Positions 13,904-23,054 of a stretch of DNA of 64,000 nt are shown here, in pieces. Made by a program: the position numbers and the translations under genes. Below the pieces are notes generated by a model. The model searched no databases. It was not told the DNA's origin and worked only from the letters and a program-made list of their open reading frames with translations. Origin of the DNA: an uncultured Gammaproteobacteria bacterium (GTDB taxonomy: Bacteria > Pseudomonadota > Gammaproteobacteria > Arenicellales > JAANXG01); contig CAMYNL010000001.1 in NCBI GenBank assembly GCA_947259705.1, positions 62,001 to 126,000 on the forward strand. The letters run 5' to 3'. Positions within the stretch are counted from its first letter, which is position 1, and every line of letters begins with the position of its first letter.

Positions 13904-14110
13904 CTACGCGAATTGATCCGGGATCAGCGAACTCTTGAGATGCGTGATCGTGTCCTTGATGAGCAGTTTCTTGCGCTTCAGGCGCTTGAGCTGCAGCTGA
14001 TCTACGTAGACCGCCTCCTCCAGGCGCTTTATGACGTCATCCAGGTCGCGGTGCTCCACTTCGAGCTGGATGATCCGCTGCCCGACTTCTTCACTATCGG
14101 CATCATTCAT
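13904..14110 (-). CDS. YdcH-family (DUF465) small coiled-coil protein
   Basis: The 68-residue product is highly charged and predicted to be almost wholly helical, with the DUF465 pattern of a leucine-spaced helix followed by LKRKKLLIKDTI. Such proteins are widespread in proteobacteria and have no firm function. It starts at ATG 14110 and ends seven bases from the metH stop on the opposite strand. The gap to the divergent small gene at 14182 is about 70 bases. Confidence 0.85.
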   Translation of the reverse strand: MNDADSEEVGQRIIQLEVEHRDLDDVIKRLEEAVYVDQLQLKRLKRKKLLIKDTITHLKSSLIPDQFA

Positions 14111-14181
14111 AGGCGGTGTCTCTTGTGGCGGGTAAGAATTTCAGCTAAAACACCAGCCTCACATATCCTATTCCTTTCTTC

Positions 14182-14373
14182 GTGGAATCGCTAGACACCT
14201 GGGAAATACTGTTGCTCGGCGCTCTCGCCGTGTTGCTGGTCTTCATGCTGCGCCCTGGCCTGAGACAGGCATTCCGCCAGAGCAAGGAGGCCACCGACAG
14301 GGACTGGGCCGGCTTGCTGGTACCGCTCCTTGTGGTCGTGCTGTTCGTAGTGCTGCTGATAATGATGGTCTAG
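14182..14373 (+). CDS. Small two-helix membrane protein, unknown
   Basis: The 63-residue frame starts with GTG (MESLDTWEILLLGALAVLLV) and contains two hydrophobic segments (about 7-24 and 43-62) joined by a charged loop with RQAFRQSKEATDRDW. I do not recognise the family. Its composition and clear membrane topology suggest a real inner-membrane miniprotein. No strong ribosome site is visible before the GTG. It stands alone between ydcH and the PHP gene. Confidence 0.6.
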   Translation: MESLDTWEILLLGALAVLLVFMLRPGLRQAFRQSKEATDRDWAGLLVPLLVVVLFVVLLIMMV

Positions 14374-14755
14374 GCTTTGTCTGCAGATTTAGTGCAGATT
14401 CCCTTGACCCGGACCCTTTCGTTCTCGTCAGTCGTCATGCCGCCGGCCCGGCTGGGCTGCCTCCGCCACGCATCAGCGAAGGTACCGCCACCCTTGACGT
14501 GCCGGTCGAAATGGGCGCCGCCGCGCGCAACCAAAGACGCGAAACGCACAATCATGTCGCCCCGCGGCTCATGAACAGGAGCTAGAAGCGTATTTTCAGT
14601 TCAATCGCGACCGCCGTCCCTCGTTGACGGCGAATTCGCTCTGGCAACGTAACCCTGATCACCCGCAGTCCGACGGCAACATCACGCTGTCGGGCACCCT
14701 GCGCCGTCTATTCCGATCAACGCCTGCGGATCAACCCGTTGTAGAATGGCGGGCC
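14374..14755. other. Gap before the PHP gene, with a possible porin-tail relic
   Basis: About 380 bases without a convincing gene. On the minus strand, 14582-14620 reads GTAVAIELKIRF followed by TAG, which looks like the last beta-strand of an outer-membrane barrel ending in phenylalanine, but the frame upstream of it has no barrel-like pattern. A 61-codon minus frame at 14370-14555 is open and resembles nothing I know. A TAGAAT -10 sits at 14742-14747. Confidence 0.35.
14742..14747 (+). promoter_or_regulatory. -10 element placed for a (near) leaderless PHP transcript
   Basis: TAGAAT is followed by GGCGGGCC and then the ATG of the PHP gene at 14756. Transcription would start within one or two bases of the ATG. 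No ribosome site is present, consistent with a leaderless mRNA. Confidence 0.4.
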
Positions 14756-15598
14756 ATGCAACCGCTCTACGATCTGCACTCTCACTCTACCTGTTCCGAT
14801 GGCACACTCGCGCCGGCCGAACTCGTCAACCACGCTGCCGATGCCGGCGTGACCCATCTCGCGCTCACCGATCACGACTGCATCGACGGTGTCGCCGAGG
14901 CGGCGGCGGCAGCGCGGGGCTGTGGACTTCATCTGGTACCCGGTGTGGAGATCTCCGTCACCTGGCAAGGGCAGACGCTGCACGTGGTGGGCCTCGGTAT
15001 CGATCCGGCCAACGCAATCTTGCGGGAAGGTCTGGCGGGGCTGCAGCAGCAACGCCATGAACGCGCCGAGCGCATGGCCGATCGACTTGCCCTCAAGGGC
15101 ATGGACGTGGGGGCGCTCGCGACAGGCCTGGCGGGAGGCGCGGCGCCTGCACGGACGCACTTCGCGCGCGCACTGTGCCAGGCTGGTTTCGCCCGTGACC
15201 CGCAGCACGCATTCCGAAAACTGCTGCGGCGCGGGAAACCCGGTTACCTCGAGACCCGGTGGGCGGCGCTGGATGTCGCTGTATCCTGGATAATCCGTGC
15301 CGGTGGTCAGGCAATTATCGCTCACCCCCATCGCTATCCGCTTTCCGCCTCAGGGCGCCACCGCCTGTGGCGGGGTTTCAAGGATGTCGGGGGTGTCGGT
15401 ACGGAGGTGGTCTGCGCCAACAGTACCCCGATGCATATTCGTGTTATTGCCCGTGAAGCGGCGTTGTTTGAACTTCTCGCATCAGTCGGGTCAGACTACC
15501 ATGGCCCCGAGCAACGATGGGTCAGACTCGGGCAACTGGCTCCGGTCCCCGCCGGGTTGACCCCCGTCTGGGGACACTGGCCCGGAACCCCCAGCTAA
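14756..15598 (+). CDS. PHP-domain phosphoesterase (RnmAM/TrpH/YciV type)
   Basis: The 280-residue product begins MQPLYDLHSHSTCSDGTL, the first PHP metal motif (HxH), followed by LALTDHDCIDG, VPGVEIS, an AIIAHPHRYP motif and GSDYHGPEQRW near the C-terminus. This is the stand-alone PHP family that includes 5'-3' exoribonuclease/nucleoside 3',5'-bisphosphate phosphatases (YciV in E. coli). The ATG at 14756 was chosen because the PHP motif begins right after it. Downstream, pepN starts four bases after the stop, so they may be cotranscribed. Exact substrate cannot be set from sequence. Confidence 0.88.
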   Translation: MQPLYDLHSHSTCSDGTLAPAELVNHAADAGVTHLALTDHDCIDGVAEAAAAARGCGLHLVPGVEISVTWQGQTLHVVGLGIDPANAILREGLAGLQQQRHERAERMADRLALKGMDVGALATGLAGGAAPARTHFARALCQAGFARDPQHAFRKLLRRGKPGYLETRWAALDVAVSWIIRAGGQAIIAHPHRYPLSASGRHRLWRGFKDVGGVGTEVVCANSTPMHIRVIAREAALFELLASVGSDYHGPEQRWVRLGQLAPVPAGLTPVWGHWPGTPS

Positions 15599-15602
15599 CC
15601 GC

Positions 15603-18257
15603 ATGTTGGAACACGACAGCCCGCGAAAGGACAAGACCGTTTATCTCGCCGATTACCGGCCACCGGCTTTCCTTATCGATGATGTTGAGCTGGAGTTCGA
15701 TCTCGGTGAGCACAGCACCGTCGTCTGTGCGAGCCTGCGTCTGCGCCGCAACGGTGAGCACACGGACGAACTGGTCCTCGACGGGGAGGCCCTGGAGCTG
15801 CTGTCACTGCGTCTGGATGGCGCAGAAGTCCCGCAACACGGTTATCGCCTGGACGAAGCATCGCTGACGCTCGCGGAAGTCCCTGATGAATTTGTACTCG
15901 AAGTATCCACCCGCCTGCACCCTGACCATAACAGCGAGCTCTCGGGTCTTTATCGTTCCGGCGGCACTTTCTGCACCCAATGCGAAGCCGAAGGATTCCG
16001 GCGCATCACCTACTTTCTGGATCGGCCCGACGTCCTCGCTCGCTATACCACGCGCATCACGGCCCCCCGGTCTACATGTCCCGTCCTGTTGTCGAACGGC
16101 AATCTTATTGACGAAATCGACCTGGACGACGGACGACATTGCAAAGTGTGGCATGATCCGTTCCCCAAGCCGTCTTATCTGTTCGCCCTCGTGGCCGGTG
16201 ATCTGGCGCGGGTAGAAGACAAGTTCGTAACCTGCAGCGGCAGGAACATCCAGCTGTTCATCTATACCCAGCGGCACAACATCGACAAGTGTGAACACGC
16301 CATGGCGTCCCTCAAAAAGGCCATGCGCTGGGATGAGGAGGTGTACGGGCGGGAATACGATCTGGATCGCTACATGATTGTCGCCGTGGACGATTTCAAC
16401 ATGGGTGCAATGGAAAACAAGGGGCTGAATATATTCAATTCAAAGTATGTACTGGCCCATCCCGAAACCGCCACCGACAGCGACTACACCAACATCGAGG
16501 GGGTGATCGGGCACGAGTACTTCCACAACTGGTCAGGAAATCGGGTGACCTGCCGCGACTGGTTCCAGCTCAGCCTGAAGGAGGGCTTTACCGTTTTCCG
16601 GGACCAGGAATTCAATGCCGATATGGGATCTCGTGGCGTCAAGCGCGTTCAGGACGTCAATATACTGCGCACCCATCAGTTTCAGGAGGACGCCGGACCG
16701 ATGGCCCACCCGGTCCGGCCGCAGTCGTACCAGCAGATCAACAATTTCTACACCATGACCGTGTACAACAAGGGCGCCGAGGTGGTGCGGATGCTTTACA
16801 GGCTGGTGGGCCCGGCAGGGTTCCGCCGCGCCACTGACCTGTATTTCGACAGGTATGACGGGCAGGCGGTCACTACAGATGATTTTGTTAGCGCGGTTGA
16901 GGCGGCTGATAACATCGACCTGACCCAGTTTCGGCTCTGGTACGACCAGGCCGGCACGCCCGTGCTGCGCATCGAGGAGGCCCATGACCCGGCGCGGAGC
17001 AGCTATACACTGCGCGTCGCCCAGAGCTGCCCGGCCACTCCCGGCCAGCCCGACAAGCATCCATTTCATATCCCGCTCACGATTGCCTTGCTCGATGAGA
17101 GCGGCTCGCCGCTGCCCCTGTATTGCCGGGGCATTGCCGACGGCCCGACCGAGGCGGTGTTGCAGGTCAGGGAGGCCAGCAGCGAATACGTATTCGAACA
17201 CATCCCTGTGCGCCCCGTGGCCTCGGTGTTGCGCGGCTTCTCGGCGCCGGTGAGGCTGGAGTTCGATCGCGTCGAGGACGACCTCTACTTTCTGATGACC
17301 AAGGATGATGACCCGTTCTCACGCTGGGAGGCCGGCCAGCAACTCGCGGTGAAGTTGCTGTTGGCAATGACGGCTGCTGTTCAGGGCAACGCCGCCGTCG
17401 AGTTGGATCATCGGTTTGTAGAGGCCTTTCGGTCCAATCTGCTTTGCGGTAGCGATGATCTCGCCTTCCAGCGCGAAATGCTGTGCCTGCCGAGCGAGTC
17501 CTACCTGGCCGAGTTTCTACCGGTCATTGACCCGATGGCACTTCATGTCGCCCGCCAGACCCTGCGCCACGCCCTGGCTCAGGAACTGGAGCAGGATTTC
17601 TTGACGATTTACCGAGGCTGCCACGACACGGCTGCATACAAAGCGGAACCGCAACAGATCGGGCGGCGCGCGCTGAAGAACCTGGCCTTGTCCTACCTGC
17701 TGGAGTTGAACCATACGGAGCACCGCCGCCTGGCAATACAACAGATTGCTTCGAGTCGGAACATGACAGATGTGATAGCCGCTCTCTCCGGTCTGGCCAA
17801 TACGGTATGTGAAGAGCGTGATGCCGCCATGCAATCGTTCTACGCGCGCTGGCAGGGTGACCCGCTGGTGGTGGACAAGTGGCTGGCGATACAGGCCATG
17901 TCGCCCCTGGAGGACACCCTGGACCGCGTCCGTATGCTGACGCGGTACCCGTCGTTCAATACCAGGAACCCCAACAAGGTGCGCGCCCTGGTGGGCTCGT
18001 TTGCCCATGCGAATCCGGTACGGTTTCATGACCCCGGCGGCGCGGGATACGAGTTTGTCGCCGACCAGGTGATCGCCATCGACCCGCTGAACCCGCTGCT
18101 TGCCGCCCGGCTGGCGGCGGCGTTCAACCAGTGGCGCAGATACGACGGCAGCCGCCAGGCCCGCATGCGTGCTCAACTGCAACGGATCGCCGATACCGAA
18201 CGGTTGTCTAGAGACGTGCGCGAGATAGTCACCAAGGCCTTGAGTAGCGACCCGTGA
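15603..18257 (+). CDS. pepN: Aminopeptidase N (M1 family)
   Basis: This zinc aminopeptidase removes N-terminal residues from peptides in the cytosol. The 884 residues are full length for the bacterial PepN type. The substrate-anchoring GAMENKGLN precedes the zinc motif HEYFHNW with His304, Glu305 and His308, and Glu327 in LKEGFTVFRDQEF completes the site. The C-terminal helical DUF3458 region follows. The ATG has no obvious ribosome site and follows the PHP stop by four bases. Its stop overlaps the next gene's GTG (GTGA). Confidence 0.97.
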   Translation: MLEHDSPRKDKTVYLADYRPPAFLIDDVELEFDLGEHSTVVCASLRLRRNGEHTDELVLDGEALELLSLRLDGAEVPQHGYRLDEASLTLAEVPDEFVLEVSTRLHPDHNSELSGLYRSGGTFCTQCEAEGFRRITYFLDRPDVLARYTTRITAPRSTCPVLLSNGNLIDEIDLDDGRHCKVWHDPFPKPSYLFALVAGDLARVEDKFVTCSGRNIQLFIYTQRHNIDKCEHAMASLKKAMRWDEEVYGREYDLDRYMIVAVDDFNMGAMENKGLNIFNSKYVLAHPETATDSDYTNIEGVIGHEYFHNWSGNRVTCRDWFQLSLKEGFTVFRDQEFNADMGSRGVKRVQDVNILRTHQFQEDAGPMAHPVRPQSYQQINNFYTMTVYNKGAEVVRMLYRLVGPAGFRRATDLYFDRYDGQAVTTDDFVSAVEAADNIDLTQFRLWYDQAGTPVLRIEEAHDPARSSYTLRVAQSCPATPGQPDKHPFHIPLTIALLDESGSPLPLYCRGIADGPTEAVLQVREASSEYVFEHIPVRPVASVLRGFSAPVRLEFDRVEDDLYFLMTKDDDPFSRWEAGQQLAVKLLLAMTAAVQGNAAVELDHRFVEAFRSNLLCGSDDLAFQREMLCLPSESYLAEFLPVIDPMALHVARQTLRHALAQELEQDFLTIYRGCHDTAAYKAEPQQIGRRALKNLALSYLLELNHTEHRRLAIQQIASSRNMTDVIAALSGLANTVCEERDAAMQSFYARWQGDPLVVDKWLAIQAMSPLEDTLDRVRMLTRYPSFNTRNPNKVRALVGSFAHANPVRFHDPGGAGYEFVADQVIAIDPLNPLLAARLAAAFNQWRRYDGSRQARMRAQLQRIADTERLSRDVREIVTKALSSDP

Positions 18258-20389
18258 ACAAGTCGCGGTCACTGCTGGTGGGCGTGATCGGGGCGTTGGT
18301 GATCGCCTTCTTCGCCCTAGACCTGTCCGACTATCTGAGTCTGGAGTTCCTCAAGGAACAGCAGGAATCCATCGAGCGTTACTACCGGGAATATCCGCTG
18401 CGGACGATCCTGGTCTATTTCGCCATCTATCTTCTGGCGGCCGCGTTATCGATGCCGGGGGCGGTGTGGATCACCCTGGCCGGCGGTGCCATCTTTGGTG
18501 TAGTGACGGGAACCGTCATCGTTTCCTTCGCCTCGAGCATCGGTGCCACCATCGCCTTCCTGGTATCGCGCTTTCTGCTTCACGACTGGGTGCAGAACCG
18601 TTTCCGGCGCAACCTGAGGGCAGTCAACGCCGGGATCGAGAAAGACGGTCCGTTGTACCTGTTCACTCTTCGAGTGGTACCGGTGTTCCCGTTCTGGATC
18701 ATCAACCTGGTCATGGGTCTGACGACCATGCGGACGGGGGCATTCTATCTCGTCAGCCAAATCGGGATGCTGCCGGCCACCATTGTCTATGTAAACGCCG
18801 GCAGCCAACTGGCGCAGATCGAGTCGGCCTCAGACATCGTTTCTCCCGACCTGCTGCTGGCGCTGGCGCTGCTCGGCCTGTTTCCTCTCGCCGCGCAGCG
18901 GCTGGTGACCTGGGTGAAAGCACGCCGAGCCCTCAAAGGTTATGTCAAACCCGCCCACTACGACTACAACGTGGTAGTTATCGGCGCAGGGTCGGCGGGT
19001 CTGGTGACCGCCTATATCACCGCCGCTGTCAAGGCGCGGGTTGCGCTGGTAGAAAAGAGCCGGATGGGTGGTGACTGCCTCAACACCGGCTGCGTGCCGT
19101 CCAAGGCCCTGATCCGCTCGGCCAGGTTTCTCAGCCACTGCAGGCGGGCCAACGAGTTCGGCATGAAATCGGCGCTCGTCGATTTCGACTTCGCCGAGGT
19201 AATGGAGCGCGTACACCGGGTGATCCGCGAGATCGAACCCCACGATTCCGTAGAGCGTTACACCGGGCTGGGTGTGGACTGCGTCTCCGGGGAGGCCCGC
19301 ATAAAGTCTCCCTACGAAGTGCAGGTCAATGACCGGACGCTCACCACGCGGGGCATTGTGGTGGCGGCCGGTGCGGAACCGCTCGTACCGCCCATTCCGG
19401 GACTCGAAAACATCGCCTACCTGACCTCCGACACGCTGTGGGATATCCGGCATCTGCCAAAGCGGCTGGTCGTCCTGGGCGGGGGGCCGATTGGCTGTGA
19501 ACTCAGCCAGTGTTTTGCCCGCTTCGGCAGTGAGGTGACACAGATCGAGATGCTGCCACGCCTTCTCGGCAGGGAGGACCCGGATGTCTCCCGCCTCGTT
19601 GAGGCCCGGCTCGCCGCCGAAGGGGTGGATATCAGGACCGGTCATGTGGCGACGGGCTTCGACGGCGGGGGCGACAGCAAGCGAATGACCTGCCGCTACC
19701 AAGAGGAGGAAGTGACTATAGAGTTCGACGACCTGTTGGTGGCGCTTGGCCGTCGTGCGAACACGGACGATTATGGCCTCAAGGAACTGGGTATAGGGAC
19801 CACTGCGACAGGCACCATAGAGGTCAATGAATATCTGCAGACCTGCATCCCGACCATCTATGCCTGCGGCGACGTGGCGGGTCCCTACCAGTTCACCCAC
19901 ACGGCCTCGCACCAGGCATGGTACGCCGCGGTGAACGCATTGTTCGGCGGAATAAGAAGATTCAGGGTAGATTACTCGGTGATACCGTGGACGACTTTCA
20001 CCGACCCGGAGGTCGCGCGCGTCGGCCTCAATGAAACCGACGCCAGGGCGCAGGAGATTGACTACGAGGTGACAAGCTTCGATCTCGGGGAACTCGACCG
20101 CTCGATAGCGGACGAAGCCACCGAGGGTTTCGTCAAGGTGCTCACTGCCCCCGGAAAAGACCGCATACTGGGCGCCACGATTGTCGGGGAACACGCGGGC
20201 GAGATGATATCCGAGTTCGTATTTGCCATGCGCCACAACAAGGGGCTGAACAAGATACTGGGCACCATACACAGCTATCCCACGCTGGTGGAAGCCAACA
20301 AGTATGCAGCGGGCGCCTGGAAGCGCGCCCACGCACCGCAGAACCTGCTGCGTTGGCTGCAACGATTTCACACCTGGCGCCGAGGATGA
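18254..20389 (+). CDS. TVP38/DedA-like membrane domain fused to a mercuric reductase-like flavoprotein
   Basis: The 711 residues form two parts. Residues 1 to about 235 are a TVP38/TMEM64 (SNARE-associated) membrane domain with several helices and the GAIFGVVTGTVIVSFASSIG signature. From about 240 onward is a class I pyridine nucleotide-disulfide oxidoreductase: FAD motif VIGAGSAGLVTAY, redox pair C275/C280 in CLNTGCVPSKALI, NAD motif VVLGGGPIGCEL, IYACGDVAGPYQFTH, and the C-terminal HSYPTLVEANKYAAG with the acid-base His. There is no N-terminal HMA domain and no C-terminal cysteine pair, so mercury reduction is not implied. The GTG start overlaps the pepN stop. The natural substrate is unknown. 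Confidence 0.92.
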   Translation: MNKSRSLLVGVIGALVIAFFALDLSDYLSLEFLKEQQESIERYYREYPLRTILVYFAIYLLAAALSMPGAVWITLAGGAIFGVVTGTVIVSFASSIGATIAFLVSRFLLHDWVQNRFRRNLRAVNAGIEKDGPLYLFTLRVVPVFPFWIINLVMGLTTMRTGAFYLVSQIGMLPATIVYVNAGSQLAQIESASDIVSPDLLLALALLGLFPLAAQRLVTWVKARRALKGYVKPAHYDYNVVVIGAGSAGLVTAYITAAVKARVALVEKSRMGGDCLNTGCVPSKALIRSARFLSHCRRANEFGMKSALVDFDFAEVMERVHRVIREIEPHDSVERYTGLGVDCVSGEARIKSPYEVQVNDRTLTTRGIVVAAGAEPLVPPIPGLENIAYLTSDTLWDIRHLPKRLVVLGGGPIGCELSQCFARFGSEVTQIEMLPRLLGREDPDVSRLVEARLAAEGVDIRTGHVATGFDGGGDSKRMTCRYQEEEVTIEFDDLLVALGRRANTDDYGLKELGIGTTATGTIEVNEYLQTCIPTIYACGDVAGPYQFTHTASHQAWYAAVNALFGGIRRFRVDYSVIPWTTFTDPEVARVGLNETDARAQEIDYEVTSFDLGELDRSIADEATEGFVKVLTAPGKDRILGATIVGEHAGEMISEFVFAMRHNKGLNKILGTIHSYPTLVEANKYAAGAWKRAHAPQNLLRWLQRFHTWRRG

Positions 20390-20401
20390 CCCACCGCTCG
20401 C

Positions 20402-21835
20402 ATGGTCTTCAGCTCCACGGTCTTCCTGTTCGCTTTTCTGCCGGTAGTGCTGCTGTGCTACTTCTTGGCGCCGCGACCCTTGAGAAATCTGGTGCTGCTC
20501 ACCGCCAGTCTATTCTTCTATGCCTGGGGAGAAGGGGCGTATGTGGCTTTGATGCTTTCGTCCATCGCTCTGAATTATCTGGGTGGTATCGCCATCGCCA
20601 GCTTGCCCCGGTCGAGTTCCCGAAAGCTGGCGCTCGGGCTTGCGGTGACAGCCAACCTGCTGCTGCTGGGGGCATTCAAGTACGCCAACTTCATTGTCGA
20701 TAACCTGAACTGGCTGCTGCTGAGCGTCGGCTCCGGCCCGTGGCAGCTCGATCCGGTACATCTGCCGATCGGAATTTCGTTCTTTACCTTTCAGGCCATG
20801 TCGTACGTGATCGATGTCTATCGCGGCGAAGCGGAGGTGCAGCGGAATCCCGTGAACAGCGCTTTGTACATCGCCCTTTTCCCGCAGTTGATTGCAGGTC
20901 CCATAGTACGCTACCACGACATCGCCCGGGACCTCACAGAGCGCAGAGTGTCGCGGGAACTGTTCGCCAGCGGAACCAGCCTTTTCATCGTCGGGCTGGG
21001 CAAGAAAATGCTGCTTGCCAACCCGCTGGGGGAGGTGGCGGATGAAATCTTCGCGCTGCCGGTGTCGGAACTGTCGCCGGCAACGGGATGGCTGGGCGCC
21101 ATCTGTTACGGGCTGCAGATCTATTTTGATTTTTCCGGATACTCGGACATGGCGATCGGCTTGGGCCGGATGTTCGGGTTTCGCTTCCTGATCAATTTCA
21201 ACTACCCCTATATCGCCCAGTCCATGCGAGAATTCTGGCATCGGTGGCACATCTCACTGTCGCGCTGGTTCCGGGACTATCTGTATATCCCCCTGGGCGG
21301 CAGCCGCGACGGCGCCTGGCGCACCTGGCGCAATCTGTTACTGGTGTTTCTCCTGTGCGGGCTGTGGCATGGAGCGAGCTGGAACTTTGTCGTCTGGGGC
21401 CTGATCCACGGTCTCTTCCTGGGCCTTGAACGAACCCGCCTTGGCGTGCTGCTGGCCGCGCTGTGGAGGCCCCTGCGACACCTTTATGTGCTGCTGATTG
21501 TCACGGTGGCCTGGGTCTTTTTCCGCACCGACGATCTGGCTCATGCCGAGGCATTCCTGGACGCCATGTTCGGCGGCGTCTCCGGCGGCGGGGTGCAGGC
21601 CCACCTCGGTGTTTATCTGCAACCTTCCACGATAGTGGCGTTCATTGTAGCGGTGGTGGGAAGCACGCCGCTGCTGCCGTGGGTGAAGCAGAAGCTGCAC
21701 ACCGCTGCGGAACGACCGGCGGTGAGCGCAACAATCAATGCAGCCACGCTCATCGCCCTCGCGCTGATCGTCCTTGCCGCCGCCATGCACCTGGCGGCGG
21801 GCACACATAACCCCTTTATCTACTTCAGGTTCTGA
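20402..21835 (+). CDS. MBOAT-family O-acyltransferase (AlgI-like)
   Basis: This is a polytopic membrane protein of 477 residues. Members of the family move acetyl groups across the inner membrane for O-acetylation of extracellular or periplasmic glycans. MBOAT signatures are the central FWHRWHISLSRWFRDYLYIP and the conserved catalytic histidine in CGLWHGASWNFVVWG. The first residues MVFSSTVFLFAFLP match the AlgI N-terminus. The downstream AlgJ/AlgX-like gene begins three bases after the stop, making a classic acyl-transfer pair. No polysaccharide synthase genes are nearby, so the glycan acceptor is unknown. Confidence 0.93.
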   Translation: MVFSSTVFLFAFLPVVLLCYFLAPRPLRNLVLLTASLFFYAWGEGAYVALMLSSIALNYLGGIAIASLPRSSSRKLALGLAVTANLLLLGAFKYANFIVDNLNWLLLSVGSGPWQLDPVHLPIGISFFTFQAMSYVIDVYRGEAEVQRNPVNSALYIALFPQLIAGPIVRYHDIARDLTERRVSRELFASGTSLFIVGLGKKMLLANPLGEVADEIFALPVSELSPATGWLGAICYGLQIYFDFSGYSDMAIGLGRMFGFRFLINFNYPYIAQSMREFWHRWHISLSRWFRDYLYIPLGGSRDGAWRTWRNLLLVFLLCGLWHGASWNFVVWGLIHGLFLGLERTRLGVLLAALWRPLRHLYVLLIVTVAWVFFRTDDLAHAEAFLDAMFGGVSGGGVQAHLGVYLQPSTIVAFIVAVVGSTPLLPWVKQKLHTAAERPAVSATINAATLIALALIVLAAAMHLAAGTHNPFIYFRF

Positions 21836-21838
21836 AAC

Positions 21839-22975
21839 ATGTATGGGCCCATTTATCAACGCCTGCTGATCCTGCTGTTCATCGCCGCGCTATGGTCGCC
21901 GTTGCTGGCCACGCTTCCCGGATCGACCGTCAGCGTATCCACCGCCGAGAAGCGTAAACTGGCTGAGTTTCCCCGCTGGGAGGCGTCGTGGAAGGCGTTC
22001 GTGGAGGGGCTGGAGGACTACTACAACGACCATTTCGGCTTCCGGCAGTCACTGATACGCTGGTACAACATCGTTTTGGTGAAATGGCTCGGGGAATCCA
22101 ATACCCGCTGGGTTCTGGTAGGTCGCGACGACTGGTTGTTTCAGGGGGGCGATCCCCACCTGCGGGATATACTGAACGCCTGGCCGTTCTCCGATGCCGA
22201 GCTGGCACGCTGGGCGCAGGTCATGTCCTCCAAGCATCAGTGGCTGAAGGCGCAGGGGATTACCTATGTGTTCGCCATCACCCCCAGCAAACACCTGGTC
22301 TATCCGGACAAGCTGCCCCGCTCCTTCCGGCGGGCCACCGACACGTCGCGCATGGACCAGCTGGTGGATTATCTGCGTAAGAACACCCAGGTGCCGGTAC
22401 TAGATCTGCGCCCCCCTCTGCGCGCGGCGCGTGCGACCCTCCGCCCCTACCACCTGACGGACACCCACTGGAACGCGTTCGGTGCCTACGTGGGCTACCG
22501 CGAGATCTTGCAGGCCGCCGGTGTCGCACCTGCTTACCGCGGCGTGCCCGACATGCGCCCTGCGGACTTTCGCGCCACCATGGTTCCGGGCGGAGACCTG
22601 GCACAGGCGCTGGATCTGCGGGATGTTTTGACGGAAAGTGTTTTGATGCCCGAAGTCTGGCGGCCGGACTGCGCCGAGTATTCGAAAGTGGACGCCGACG
22701 CGTTGGTCCGGTACCTCGAGCGGTTTGATGATCAATTCAAGCACCGGCAGTCGTTCACCACCCGTTGCCCTCGCGCCACCGGGAGACTACTGATGTTCCG
22801 CGACTCTTTCGCGCTGGCCCTGATGCCCTACCTTTCGGAAACATTCGGGTATATCCATTACGTGCCGCACAGCCCCGTCAGCCTGAAGAACCTGCAGCCC
22901 CTGGTAATCGAACACCGCCCGGACGTCGTCATCGAGCAGCGGACCAGCCGCTGGCTACGGACTCCGCACGGTTAG
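21839..22975 (+). CDS. AlgJ/AlgX-like periplasmic O-acetyltransferase
   Basis: The 378-residue product has an N-terminal signal anchor (about 6-26) and a SGNH-hydrolase-like periplasmic domain. The AlgX/AlgJ signatures are visible: FAITPSKHLVYPDKLP, the Asp-His pair in HLTDTHWNAFGAY, and the serine motif in LMFRDSFALALMPYLSE. It would take the acetyl group passed by the MBOAT protein encoded just upstream and place it on a sugar. The C-terminus EQRTSRW is also typical. The gene ends the pepN-headed same-strand run. Confidence 0.9.
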   Translation: MYGPIYQRLLILLFIAALWSPLLATLPGSTVSVSTAEKRKLAEFPRWEASWKAFVEGLEDYYNDHFGFRQSLIRWYNIVLVKWLGESNTRWVLVGRDDWLFQGGDPHLRDILNAWPFSDAELARWAQVMSSKHQWLKAQGITYVFAITPSKHLVYPDKLPRSFRRATDTSRMDQLVDYLRKNTQVPVLDLRPPLRAARATLRPYHLTDTHWNAFGAYVGYREILQAAGVAPAYRGVPDMRPADFRATMVPGGDLAQALDLRDVLTESVLMPEVWRPDCAEYSKVDADALVRYLERFDDQFKHRQSFTTRCPRATGRLLMFRDSFALALMPYLSETFGYIHYVPHSPVSLKNLQPLVIEHRPDVVIEQRTSRWLRTPHG

Positions 22976-23054
22976 GTTATCGCCCGCCTGTGAGCGTTGC
23001 CGCTGGGGATGTGTGCCGTTCGCTGTCGGTCCGACCGTCGTTAATCGCCTCGAC

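Noticed and set aside
14370-14555. 61-codon minus-strand frame before the PHP gene
   Set aside because: It has an ATG, but no convincing ribosome site, no motif and no conserved look. Not enough to call a gene.
18830-20371. 513-codon minus-strand frame opposite the TVP38-reductase fusion
   Set aside because: Shadow of a GC-rich coding gene; the plus-strand product has complete motifs while this one has none.
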